The position numbers were made by a program, and so were the translations under genes. From NCBI GenBank assembly GCA_029224185.1, contig CM055211.1, forward strand, positions 3,407,525 to 3,471,524: 64,000 nucleotides of DNA, read 5' to 3'. Below the pieces are notes generated by a model, which saw only the letters and a list, made by a program, of their open reading frames with translations, had not been told where the DNA came from and did not search any database. This DNA is from Karalla daura (Eukaryota; Chordata; Actinopteri; Chaetodontiformes; Leiognathidae). Shown here piece after piece: positions 21,587 through 34,315 of this stretch (position 1 is the first letter of the stretch; the number at the start of each line of letters is the position of its first letter).

Positions 21587-23588
21587 TGGAGGAGCTGCAG
21601 CCGCTGGAGAGACGAGAGAGGCAGGAGCAGCCGATGTCACTCACCCAGACCTGGAGCGGAGCAGCTTCAGCTACGAGAACCAGCTGGTATGTAGCAGCTA
21701 ACGTCAGGAGCAGCTAACACAGAGACCCGGTAGCTCAGAGCAGAAAGATATTTTGGCTGTAGCTTTTGTCTGCCTGCGATCAAGCTTCAGCCATCAGCTG
21801 TCCACTATTTGTCTTTATCTTTTGTCTTTCTCCTCGTCAGCCTTTTGCTTGTTTGTCAGCTTCGTAGAGGTTTATGTTGTGCTTCTGTCTGCCTCCTTAT
21901 GAGTGCCGTTGGTTCCTGATCAAATCGTTTCATTTCACTGCTCACCAGTGAAGAGTCATTCATTTGGGCCCCCCTCCCTGAGTTTGTACTCCTGGTCGTA
22001 TCCGACCACATCAAATGGAGCCTTAACTTTGGTCCCCACTGCAAAAGTTTAAATAATGATTAAAAAACCGTTTTGACTTTAAACTGTGGTGGAAATGTTC
22101 ATTAGATGTGTTTACTTTTAACTGATCTTTGTGTTATAGCCTCTTCCTATATAAAAATGTATCAGCTTCAGTGATCAAAGTATGGGAACTGTGTGGAGGT
22201 CCTTCCTAGGATCCTTCACACCTCCTTTATCTGTCCTTTATCTTAATCAAAGTGCCCTGCTCACAGGACACCAGTTGTAAAGACTTGCTCGGCTCCTGAC
22301 AATTTCGTTATTGTGACCAAATGGTTTTCACACTGAGGGGTGTGTTCCTGGAGGTCAGGATTAAATGCATTGTGACCTGTCCTTCAGGGAAGCAGTCCTC
22401 TGATCCACTGGCAGTGGTCAGAGTGTGCCGTCTTCCTTCTCTGCAGAGAATAAACACTTGGTCCCTGTTCCAGTCTTGCTTTTTGATTTTCCCAGACGCA
22501 TAGACAGAAGAATTTTTCCACAACTAAATAAATATCACTTTACTGGAGGTGGAGGGACCACAGCACAGTCCAGTGTAAATTCCAAAGAGTGCCTTTCTGT
22601 ATGAAATGTATTTTGGAGAAAATAAACTTTTTTTATGATATTAAAAGAACCTGTGTCATTGATGTTTATTTTCTTCTTCTCTAATTTCATCTTTGAAAAT
22701 GTTTTTCTCTACATTGTTGTCCTCTGCAGAACTGATGCTTGTAGAAACATAGACAACACTATGAGGAGCATCTTTAACGGGCTCAGTGGTTAATTTGATT
22801 ATTGCAAAGTGTTTGTTGTGAATGCAAAACCTGCAGTCTTATTCCAAAAATCTGTTGTAGAATCATTCAGAAGTCGCTAGAGATCTGAAAACAAGGTAAG
22901 ATATGTGAGCTTTCAGCTCCAAACATGGCATGATGCATTCATTCTTAATGTGCAAATGTGGAGCAAGCCCTAAAGTATGCTCAAGTGTTTTGTCTCATCA
23001 AAAGAATTTTATCTGTAACCATGATGAGTGTCTCATTGGCCTCAGTTGAGACAAAAATCATGAGTTGTGTCTCAGAGGATGAGGTGACGTGGGGTGTTGT
23101 AGCCTGACAGGGTTGTACATCCACACATGAGCACCAGAGGGTTGGAGGGGGGGGGGGGGATCGCGGCCACTTGCAGCCTCATCAGAACCCGCCCTCGCAA
23201 CACACCCCTATCCACCCCTCCAAACCACCCCCCCCCCCCCCCACACACACACACATACACAACGCCCCCCCCCCCCCCCCCCGAAAAAATTAAACTGTCG
23301 TGGGGAAGACATCTGATGACAATGGAAAAAGTGCATGTAGAGCCGCTCTGACATCCTCTTTGAAGTGCCCCCCTACCCAGTCGAGAGGGGGGGGGGGGGG
23401 GCAGCAGCTTCCGTCTCTCTCGTCGCGCTGCTAAAGTCGCTGTTTTGTGACGTCACGTATTTGGTCACATGACCGAGAGAGCCTGAGGAGCAGGGGAGCA
23501 GGTCGACAGGTTAGCACCTTGCTGCCGCTCTGGTCCAAGCGTTCAGCTCGGTGAGCTGCTTTGTCTGGTGTTTAGTTTCCTGTCCGAG
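21587..23588 (+). repeat. Gamma cassette of unit 2
   Basis: Same composition as the gamma cassette of unit 1, about 12 bases longer, mainly because of longer poly-C and poly-G runs (around 23230-23282 and 23388-23401). Confidence 0.8.
23448..23474 (+). promoter_or_regulatory. Cassette promoter core, unit 3 alpha
   Basis: Full CRE with GGTCACATGACC, matching the promoter at 14665. Confidence 0.55.
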
Positions 23589-25744
23589 TGGAGGAGCTGC
23601 AGCCGCTGGAGAGACGAGAGAGGCAGGAGCAGCCGATGTCAGTCACCCAGACCTGGAGCGGAGCAGCTTCTGCTACGAGAACCAGCTGGTATGTAGCAGC
23701 TAACGCCAGGAGCAGCTAACACAGAGCAGAAAGATATTTTGGCTGTAGCTTTTGTCTGCCTGCGATCAAGCTTCAGCCATCAGCTGTCCACTATTTGTCT
23801 TTATCTTCTGTCTTTCTCCTCGTCAGCCTTTTGCTTGTTTGTCAGCTTCGTAGAGGTTTGTGTTGTGCTTCTGTCTGCCTCCTTATGAGTGCCGTTGGTT
23901 CCCGATCAAATCGTTTCATTTCACTGCTCACCAGTGAAGAGTCATTCATTTGGGTCCCCCTCCCTGAGTTTGTACTCCTGGTCGTATCCGACCACATCAA
24001 ATGGAGCCTTAACTTTGGTCCCCACTGCAAAAGTTTAAACGATGATTAAAAAACCGTTTTGACTTTAAATGGTGGTGGAAATTTTCATTAGATGTGTTTA
24101 CTTTTAACTGATCTTTGTGTTATAGCCTCTTCCTATATAAAAATGTATCAGCCTCAGTGATCAAAGTATGGGAACTGTGTGGAGGTCCTTCCTAGGGTCC
24201 TTCACACCTCCTTTATCTGTCCTTTGTCTTAATCAAAGTGACCCGCTCACAGGACACCAGTTGTAAAGACTTGCTCGGCACCTGACATTTCTTTATTGTG
24301 ACCAAATGGTTTTCACACTGAGGGGTGTGTTCCTGGAGGTCAGGATTAAATGCATTGTGACCTGTCCTTCAGGGAAGCAGTCCTCTGATCCACTGGCAGT
24401 GGTCAGAGTGTGCTGTCTTCCTTCTCTGCAGAGAATAAACACTTGGTCCCTGTTCCAGTCTTGCTTTTTGATTTTCCCAGACGCATAGACAGAAGAATTT
24501 TTCCACAACAAAATAAATAACACTTTACTGGAGGTGGAGGGACCACAGCACAGTCCAGTGTAAATTCCAAAGAGTGCCTTTCTGTATGAAATGTATTTTG
24601 GAGAAAATAAACTTTTTTTATGATATTAAAAGAACCTGTGTCATTGATGTTTATTTTCTTCTTCTCTAATTTCATCTTTGAAAATGTTTTTCTCTACATT
24701 GTTGTCCTCTGCAGAACTGATGCTTGTAGAAACATAGACAACACGATGAGGAGCACCTTTAACGGGCTCAGTGGTTAATTTGATTATTGCAACGGGTTTA
24801 TTGTGAATGCAAAACCTGCAGTCTTATTCCAAAAATCTGTTGTAGAATCATTCAGAAGTCGCTAGAGATCTGAAAACAAGGTGAGATATGTGAGCTTTCA
24901 GCTCCAAACATGGCATGATGCATTCATTCTTAATGTGCAAATGTGAAGCAAGCCCTAAAGTATGCTCAAGTCTTTTGTCTCATTAAAAGAATTTTATCTG
25001 TAACCACGATGAGTGTCTCATCTGTCATCAGTAGAGACAAAAATCACGAGTTGTGTCTCAGAGGATGAGGTGACATGAGGTGTTGTAGACAGTCAGGGTT
25101 GTACATCCACACATGAGCACCAGAGGGCTGGACCATCCAAGGTCTTCAGCACTTGTCAGGGACGTCCCTCCATCCAGGGCTTCCAGGGCTCTATAGTTGA
25201 ATTTTGAGATGCTAGATGATATATATATTGTTTAAACTGCTGTGGATGTGGTGAAATAGCTCACCAGGATAAGAGAAGGCTTGGCTCCTGGTGGACCAGG
25301 GTTGGAGTCCTGCCACCTCAACTGTTCTTTGGTGAGTTTTCGTCCTTCCACCAGAAGATCCCAATGCTCTGGTGCTATGTGAAGGAGATGTTTGAAGCTG
25401 GATGGTGTAGTGGATAGAGATGTGGGCTTCCACGTCAGCACCGGGGGTTCGAGTCCCCCTGAGGACACATCCGGGGAGAATAAGACACAGATGAGACACG
25501 TCCGGGGGACGAGACGGAGATGAGAGGGGAGGGCTCAGAGTGAAAAAAACAGTGAAAAGGGGGAATTATGTTTTCAAAGGAAATGTCAATGAAGCCATTT
25601 TTTCATAAAATCCCCTCGAGGGTGCTGGTGGTTTCGTAGCTACCTATCGAGTCCCGCCCCGAGGTGTCCCTCCCTATCTAGGCCTACTCTACTGAACCGT
25701 GTGCTGCAGAGAGAGGCGGGCCCTGTACAGGGCGAATTAGCCTC

Positions 25745-25893
25745 TTATGCTATGCTATGCTATTAGCTTATGCTATGCTATTAGCTTGTGCTATTAGCTT
25801 ATGCTATGCTATTAGCTTATGCTATGCTATTAGCTTATGCTATGCTATTAGCTTATGCTATGCTATTAGCTTATGCTATGCTATGCTATTAGC
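25745..25893 (+). repeat. 18-bp minisatellite, unit 3 (8 copies)
   Basis: Copy lengths 23, 18, 13, four of 18, then 23. The TTGTGC variant is shared with unit 2 only. Confidence 0.95.
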
Positions 25894-27160
25894 TTTAGGT
25901 AAATGACATTGGGATGGTTACATGCCCAGTGTCGCGGCGGCCTGGCCACCGCTGCAGCACCACGGTTCTTTACTACTACCGGATGTCCCTACCGGGAGGC
26001 GAACCGCCTGACACCCGGCCTGCGAGACGGAAACCCGCATCAGTACCCACTACACCAACCAGCTTCAAGTGTGACTGCTTAAAAAAAAAAAAAATGTCAT
26101 ATAATATTTCAAAATTAGAAAATAGAGTCCCAGCCCTCTCTCTTCTCCTGCTGAGCTTGTTTTTCACGTGAAAAAGCTGTTCAGAACTCATATTAAGCAT
26201 CTAACAATGATAAAAGTCGAATAAATATTTGTTATTAAAATAAAATATTTTTGGAACACCCTAGTGAGAGTTGAACCCACAGCCTCCACACAGTAGTCAG
26301 GGTCAGTACCCACTACACCATCCAGCTTCAAGCACTCATGTTATCACAGCACCAGAGCATTGGGGCCATTGGGATCTTCTGGTGGCAAGAGGAAAGTTTG
26401 CCAAATGACAGAGAGAGGCAGGACTGGAACTCTGGTCTCTCAGGGTCCCAGCCTTCTCCTTTCCCACTGAGCTATTTCATCTGACGAGCTCCAGAGAGCA
26501 GAACCAGCAGACTGATGATGATCAGAACTATGGATGGTTGGACATGCCTGAGAAGTGCTGAACACCTTGGATGGCCCAGCCCTCTGGTGCTCATGTGTGG
26601 ATGTACAACCCTGACTGTCTACAACACCTCATGTCATCTCATCCTCTGAGACACAGCTGATGACTGTCGTCTTTCCTGAAACAGATGAGACACTCATCAT
26701 GGTCACAAATGAAATTCTTTTGATGAGACAAAACACTTGAGCCCACTTTAGGACTTGTTTGGAGCTTATCTTACATATCTTACCTTGCCAGGTGTCCAGG
26801 GAGTCTTCTATGATTCTACAAACGATTTTGTAACAAGAGGGTAGGTTGGATGGTTGGACATGCCCGAGAAGTGCTGAACACCTTGGATGGTCCAGCCCTC
26901 TGGTGCTCATGTGTGGATGTACAACCCTGACTGTCTACAACACCCCATGTCTCCTCATGTCCACGACCCAGAGGCGGATGGAGGGATATAGAGGCCCCCC
27001 GACCCCCCACACACACACACACCTGCCCCCTGCACTGAGGGGGGGGGGGGGGGGGGGGGGGGGCGCTTCAGAGTAAATGTCAGAGCGGCTCTACACACAC
27101 TTTGTCCACTGTCCCATAGATGTCTTCTCCACGACAGTGTCATGTTGGGGGTGGGTAGTT

Positions 27161-27195
<35 letters not shown>

Positions 27196-27490
27196 CGTGT
27201 GCGTGTGTGTTTGGGGTAGCAGCCGATCGGCAAAGCATGAGGCTGCACGGTGGAAGACAGGTGAAGCCGATGGGTAGCGGTGGGTTGCGAGGGATGGTCT
27301 ATACAGGCTGCTAGCGGCCGTGACGCCCCCCGGGACTGAGGGGGAAGCAAGAGGAGGAGGAAGAGGCTTCAACGTGGGTCTCAGAACTTCCTTAACGATC
27401 TTTCTCCACCGTCCAGAAGAGATGCGCTCTCCGCCTCATGACCGGTGGCAGAGAGTCACCAGAGGACGCGCTGCTGAAGTCGCTGGTTGA

Positions 27491-27518
27491 TGACGTCGTT
27501 TGTTTTGGTCACATGACC
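27491..27518 (+). promoter_or_regulatory. Decayed cassette promoter, unit 3 beta
   Basis: The CRE is changed to TGACGTCG while the E-box is intact. The donor is GTTAGC instead of GTGAGC. Confidence 0.4.
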
Positions 27519-30287
27519 GAGAGAGCCTGTGATTTCGCAGCGGAGCAGGTCGACAGAGGTTAGCACCTTGCTGCCGCTCTGGTCCAAGCGTTCAGCTCGG
27601 TGAGCTGCTTTGTCTGGTGTTTTGTTTCCTGTCCGAGTGGAGGAGCTGCAGCCGCTGGAGAGACGAGAGAGGCAGGAACAGCTGATGTCAAGTCACCCAG
27701 ACCTGGAGTGGAGCAGCTTCAGCTACGAGAACCAGCTGGTTTGTAGCAGCTAACGTCAGGAGCAGCTAACGTCAGGAGCAGCTAACACAGAGACCCAGTA
27801 GCTCAGAGCAGAAAGATATTTTAGCTGTAGGTTTTGTCTGCCTGCGATCAAGCTTCAGCCATCAGTTGTCCACTATTTGTGTTTATCTTTTGTCTTTTCC
27901 TCGTGAGCCTTTTGGTTATTTCAACACTTCATGTTGTGCTTTTTGCTGCCTCTTTCTGTATGAAATGTTCTATGTTTGTATTCAATTTCTTCAAAAATAA
28001 ACGTCATTTCATGTTTAAAGTATCTATGTGTCATTGATGTTTCTTTTCTTATGGCTCCAATACACACATGCACCTATTGAATTTCAGCTTTATTCAATGT
28101 TTGGACACTTATTTCTCTACCTTGCTGCCAGAAACCTTGCTGCCAGCTCCAAACATGGCATGATGCATTCATTCTGAATGTGCAAAGATGCAAATGTGGA
28201 GCAAGCCCTAAAGTATGCTCACGTGTTTTGTCTCATCAAAAGAATTTCATCTGTAACCATGATGAGTGTCTCATCTGTCATCAGTAGAGACAAAAATCAT
28301 GAGTTGTGTCTCAGAGGATGAGGTGGCGTGGGGTGTTGTAGACAGTCAGGGTTGTACATCCACACATGAGCACCAGAGGGTTGGAGGAGGGGGGGGGGGG
28401 GGGTCGCGGCCACTAGCAGCCTCTACAGAACCCGCCCTCACAACACACCCCTACCCACCCCTCCAAACCACATTACCCCCCACATACACAACACCCCCCC
28501 CCCCCGAAAAAAATAAACTGTCGTGGAGAAGACATCTAATGACAGTGGAAAAAGTGCATGTAGAGCCGCTCTGACATCCTCTTTGAAGTGCCCCCCCCCC
28601 CACCTAGTCGAGGGGGTGGGGGGGAGAGGGTCTCTATAGACATGAGGTGACATGAGGTGTTGCAGACAGTCAGGGTTGTTCATCCACACATGAGCACCAG
28701 AGGGCTGGGCCATCCAAGGTGTTCAGCCCTTCTCAGGCATGTCCGACCATCCATAGTTTTGATCATCAGTCTGCTGGTTCTGCTCTCTGGAGCTCATCAG
28801 ATGAAATAGCTCAGTGGGAAAGGAGAAGGCTGGGACCCCGGGAGACATGAGTTCCAGTCCTGCCTCTCTCTGTCATTTGGCAAATTTTCCTCTTTCAACC
28901 AGAAAATCCCAATGACCCCAATGCTCTGGTGCAATGATAGCATGAGTGGTTGAAGCTGGGTGGTGTAGTGGGTACTGACCCTGACTACTGTGTGGAGAAT
29001 GTGGGTTCAACTCTCACTAGGGTGTTTAAAAAATATTTTATTTTTATAACAAATATTTATTTGACTTTTATCATTGACAGATGCTTAATATTAGTTCTGA
29101 ACAGCAATTTCACATGAAAAACTAGCTCAGCAGGAGAAGAGAGAAGGCTGGGACTCTAGTCGATCAATTTTGAAGTATTAGATGATTTTTTTTTTTTTTA
29201 GCAGTCACACATGCAAAGAAATAGCTCAGCAGGTTAAGACGAGGCTTGAGCTCAGGTTGACTGGTGTTCAAATCCCATCAGGGGGAGCGAGCAGGGAGGG
29301 GGTAGTGGGGAGAGAGGATGAGGAGCAGGGGGTAGAGGGAAAAGAGGGGGTAGAGGGGAGAGGACAAGGAGCAGGAGGAGCAAGGGGGTAGAGGGAAAAG
29401 AGGGGGTAGAGGGGAGAGGACAAGGAGCAGGTGGAGCAGGGGGTAGAGGGGAGAGGACAAGGAGCAGGAGCAGGAGGGTGTGGAGGGAGGAGAAGAGGAG
29501 GAGGGAGGAGAAGGGGGTAGAGGAAGGAGTGGCACTGGGCAGGCAAGCATCCCAATGTCATTTACCCAATTCCAATAGCCAATCTGGAGCCAAGCCTTCT
29601 CTTATCCTGCTGAGCTATTTCACCACATCCACAGCAGTTAGGGTTAATCATCTAACATCTCAAAATTCAACCATAGAGCCCTGGAAGCCCTGGATGGAGG
29701 GACATCCCTGACAAGTGCTGAACACCTTGGATGGCCCAGCCCTCTGGTGCTCAGGTGTGGATGTACAACCCTGACTGTCTACAACACCTCATGTCCTCTC
29801 ATCCTCTGAGACACAGCTGATGACTGTCGTCTTTCCTGAAACAGATGAGACACTCATCATGGTCACAAATGAAATTCTTTTGATGAGACAAAACACTTGA
29901 GCCCACTTTAGGACTTGTTTGGAGCTTATCTTACATATCTTACCTTGCCAGGTGTCCAGGGAGTCTTCTATGATTCTACAAACGATTTTTGTAACAAGAG
30001 GGTAGGTTTTACATTTACAAGAATTATTTTGTCACGATCAAATTCACCACAGAGCCTGTTAAACATGCTCCTTATAGTGTTTGTTAGGTTCACGAGGAGA
30101 AAGACAAACGATAAACACAAATACCGGACACCTGGTGGCTGAAGCTTGACCGCAGGCAGAGAGGAAGGATGCTCAAAACCTACAGCTAAAATATCTTTCT
30201 GCTCTGAGCTACTCGGTCGATGTGTCAGCTGCTCCTGACACCAGTCGCTTCTGCCTCTCTCGTCGCGCTGCTGAAGTCGCTGTTTTG

Positions 30288-30314
30288 TGACGTCACGTAT
30301 TTGGCCACATGACC
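30288..30314 (+). promoter_or_regulatory. Cassette promoter core, unit 4 alpha
   Basis: Full CRE with GGCCACATGACC. The ATG inside the E-box opens a frame through segment A here, but the frame is not kept in other cassettes. Confidence 0.5.
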
Positions 30315-32629
30315 GAGAGAGCCTGTGGAGGAGCAGAGGAGCAGAGGAGCAGGTCGACAGAGGTTAGCAACCTTCTGCCGCTCTGGTCCAAGCTGTCAGC
30401 TCGGTGAGCTGCTTTGTCTGGTGTTTAGTTTCCTGTCCGAGTGGAGGAGCTGCAGCCGCTGGAGAGACGAGAGAGGCAGGAGCAGCCGATGTCAGTCACC
30501 CAGACCTGGAGCGGAGCAGCTTCTGCTACGAGAACCAGCTGGTATGTAGCAGCTAACGCCAGGAGCAGCTAACGCCAGGAGCAGCTAACACAGAGACCCG
30601 GTAGCTCAGAGCAGAAAGATATTTTGGCTGTAGCTTTTGTCTGCCTGCGATCAAGCTTCAGCCATCAGCTGTCCACTATTTGTCTTTATCTTCTGTCTTT
30701 CTCCTCGTCAGCCTTTTGCTTGTTTGTCAGCTTCGTAGAGGTTTGTGTTGTGCTTCTGTCTGCCTCCTTATGAGTGCCGTTGGTTCCCGATCAAATCGTT
30801 TCATTTCACTGCTCACCAGTGAAGAGTCATTCATTTGGGTCCCCCTCCCTGAGTTTGTACTCCTGGTCGTATCCGACCACATCAAATGGAGCCTTAACTT
30901 TGGTCCCCACTGCAAAAGTTTAAACGATGATTAAAAAACCGTTTTGACTTTAAATGGTGGTGGAAATTTTCATTAGATGTGTTTACTTTTAACTGATCTT
31001 TGTGTTATAGCCTCTTCCTATATAAAAATGTATCAGCCTCAGTGATCAAAGTATGGGAACTGTGTGGAGGTCCTTCCTAGGGTCCTTCACACCTCCTTTA
31101 TCTGTCCTTTGTCTTAATCAAAGTGCCCTGCCCACAGGACACCAGTTGTAAAGACTTGCTCGGCTCCTGACATTTCTTTATTGTGACCAAATGGTTTTCA
31201 CACTGAGGGGTGTGTTCCTGGAGGTCAGGATTAAATGCATTGTGACCTGTCCTTCAGGGAAGCAGTCCTCTGATCCACTGGCAGTGGTCAGAGTGTGCTG
31301 TCTTCCTTCTCTGCAGAGAATAAACACTTGGTCCCTGTTCCAGTCTTGCTTTTTGATTTTCCCAGACGCATAGAGAGAAGAATTTTTCCACAACAAAATA
31401 AATAACACTTTACTGGAGGTGGAGGGACCACAGCACAGTCCAGTGTAAATTCCTAAGAGTGCCTTTCTGTATGAAATGTATTTTGGAGAAAATAAACTTT
31501 TTTTATGATATTAAAAGAACCTGTGTCATTGATGTTTATTTTCTTCTTCTCTAATTTCATCTTTGAAAATGTTTTTCTCTACATTGTTGTCCTCTGCAGA
31601 ACTGATGCTTGTAGAAACATAGACAACACGATGAGGAGCACCTTTAACGGGCTCAGTGGTTAATTTGATTATTGCAACGGGTTTATTGTGAATGCAAAAC
31701 CTGCAGTCTTATTCCAAAAATCTGTTGTAGAATCATTCAGAAGTCGCTAGAGATCTGAAAACAAGGTGAGATATGTGAGCTTTCAGCTCCAAACATGGCA
31801 TGATGCATTCATTCTTAATGTGCAAATGTGAAGCAAGCCCTAAAGTATGCTCAAGTCTTTTGTCTCATTAAAAGAATTTTATCTGTAACCACGATGAGTG
31901 TCTCATCTGTCATCAGTAGAGACAAAAATCACGAGTTGTGTCTCAGAGGATGAGGTGACATGAGGTGTTGTAGACAGTCAGGGTTGTACATCCACACATG
32001 AGCACCAGAGGGCTGGACCATCCAAGGTCTTCAGCACTTGTCAGGGACGTCCCTCCATCCAGGGCTTCCAGGGCTCTATAGTTGAATTTTGAGATGCTAG
32101 ATGATATATATATTGTTTAAACTGCTGTGGATGTGGTGAAATAGCTCACCAGGATAAGAGAAGGCTTGGCTCCTGGTGGACCAGGGTTGGAGTCCTGCCA
32201 CCTCAACTGTTCTTTGGTGAGTTTTCGTCCTTCCACCAGAAGATCCCAATGCTCTGGTGCTATGTGAAGGAGATGTTTGAAGCTGGATGGTGTAGTGGAT
32301 AGAGATGTGGGCTTCCACGTCAGCACCGGGGGTTCGAGTCCCCCTGAGGACACATCCGGGGAGAATAAGACACAGATGAGACACGTCCGGGGGACGAGAC
32401 GGAGATGAGAGGGGAGGGCTCAGAGTGAAAAAAACAGTGAAAAGGGGGAATTATGTTTTCAAAGGAAATGTCAATGAAGCCATTTTTTCATAAAATCCCC
32501 TCGAGGGTGCTGGTGGTTTCGTAGCTACCTATCGAGTCCCGCCCCGAGGTGTCCCTCCCTATCTAGGCCTACTCTACTGAACCGTGTGCTGCAGAGAGAG
32601 GCGGGCCCTGTACAGGGCGAATTAGCCTC

Positions 32630-32706
32630 TTATGCTATGCTATGCTATTAGCTTATGCTATGCTATTAGCTTATGCTATGCTATTAGCTTATGCTATGCT
32701 ATTAGC
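32630..32706 (+). repeat. 18-bp minisatellite, unit 4 (4 copies)
   Basis: One 23-bp and three 18-bp copies. Confidence 0.95.
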
Positions 32707-33962
32707 TTTAGGTAAATGACATTGGGATGGTTACATGCCCAGTGTCGCGGCGGCCTGGCCACCGCTGCAGCACCACGGTTCTTTACTACTACCGGATGTC
32801 CCTACCGGGAGGCGAACCGCCTGACACCCGGCCTGCGAGACGGAAACCCGCATCAGTACCCACTACACCAACCAGCTTCAAGTGTGACTGCTAAAAAAAA
32901 AAAAAATGTCATATAATATTTCAAAATTAGAAAATAGAGTCCCAGCCCTCTCTCTTCTCCTGCTGAGCTTGTTTTTCACGTGAAAAAGCTGTTCAGAACT
33001 CATATTAAGCATCTAACAATGATAAAAGTCGAATAAATATTTGTTATTAAAATAAAATATTTTTGGAACACCCTAGTGAGAGTTGAACCCACAGCCTCCA
33101 CACAGTAGTCAGGGTCAGTACCCACTACACCATCCAGCTTCAAGCACTCATGTTATCACAGCACCAGAGCATTGGGGCCAATGGGATCTTCTGGTGGCAA
33201 GAGGAAAGTTTGCCAAATGACAGAGAGAGGCAGGACTGGAACTCTGGTCTCTCAGGGTCCCAGCCTTCTCCTTTCCCACTGAGCTATTTCATCTGACGAG
33301 CTCCAGAGAGCAGAACCAGCAGACTGATGATGATCAGAACTATGGATGGTTGGACATGCCTGAGAAGTGCTGAACACCTTGGATGGCCCAGCCCTCTGGT
33401 GCTCATGTGTGGATGTACAACCCTGACTGTCTACAACACCTCATGTCATCTCATCCTCTGAGACACAGCTGATGACTGTCGTCTTTCCTGAAACAGATGA
33501 GACACTCATCATGGTCACAAATGAAATTCTTTTGATGAGACAAAACACTTGAGCCCACTTTAGGACTTGTTTGGAGCTTATCTTACATATCTTACCTTGC
33601 CAGGTGTCCAGGGAGTCTTCTATGATTCTACAAACGATTTTGTAACAAGAGGGTAGGTTGGATGGTTGGACATGCCCGAGAAGTGCTGAACACCTTGGAT
33701 GGTCCAGCCCTCTGGTGCTCATGTGTGGATGTACAACCCTGACTGTCTACAACACCCCATGTCTCCTCATGTCCACGACCCAGAGGCGGATGGAGGGATA
33801 TAGAGGCCCCCCGACCCCCCACACACACACACACCTGCCCCCTGCACTGAGGGGGGGGGGGGGCGCTTCAGAGTAAATGTCAGAGCGGCTCTACACACAC
33901 TTTGTCCACTGTCCCATAGATGTCTTCTCCACGACAGTGTCATGTTGGGGGTGGGTAGTTAC

Positions 33963-33993
<31 letters not shown>

Positions 33994-34288
33994 CGTGTGC
34001 GTGTGTGTTTGGGGTAGCAGCCGATCGGCAAAGCATGAGGCTGCACGGTGGAAGACAGGTGAAGCCGATGGGTAGCGGTGGGTTGCGAGGGATGGTCTAT
34101 ACAGGCTGCTAGCGGCCGTGACGCCCCCCGGGACTGAGGGGGAAGCAAGAGGAGGAGGAAGAGGCTTCAACGTGGGTCTCAGAACTTCCTTAACGATCTT
34201 TCTCCACCGTCCAGAAGAGATGCGCTCTCCGCCTCATGACCGGTGGCAGAGAGTCACCAGAGGACGCGCTGCTGAAGTCGCTGGTTGA

Positions 34289-34315
34289 TGACGTCTTTGT
34301 TTTGGTCACATGACC
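34289..34315 (+). promoter_or_regulatory. Decayed cassette promoter, unit 4 beta
   Basis: The CRE is changed to TGACGTCT with a one-base contraction before the E-box. Confidence 0.4.

Larger units (their letters stand above)
14806..23588 (+). repeat. Array unit 2 (Y type, long, 8.78 kb)
   Basis: The unit holds alpha 14806-18773, beta 18774-21586 and gamma 21587-23588. It is very close to unit 1 at an offset of about 8755-8785. Y-type markers are CTGCT (one T fewer) before A14 at 17242-17255 and five minisatellite copies, one shortened to 13 bp. The G-run is G12. The poly-C run near 19617-19639 is longer than in unit 1. The beta CRE is intact, as in unit 1. Confidence 0.9.
23589..30441 (+). 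repeat. Array unit 3 (X type, short, 6.85 kb)
   Basis: The unit holds alpha 23589-27637 and beta 27638-30441, with no gamma. X-type markers: extra T before A14, eight minisatellite copies, and a G25 run (27039-27063). The beta promoter CRE has decayed to TGACGTCG and segment B of beta has one inserted A (GTCAAGTCAC), which shifts any reading frame. Confidence 0.9.
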
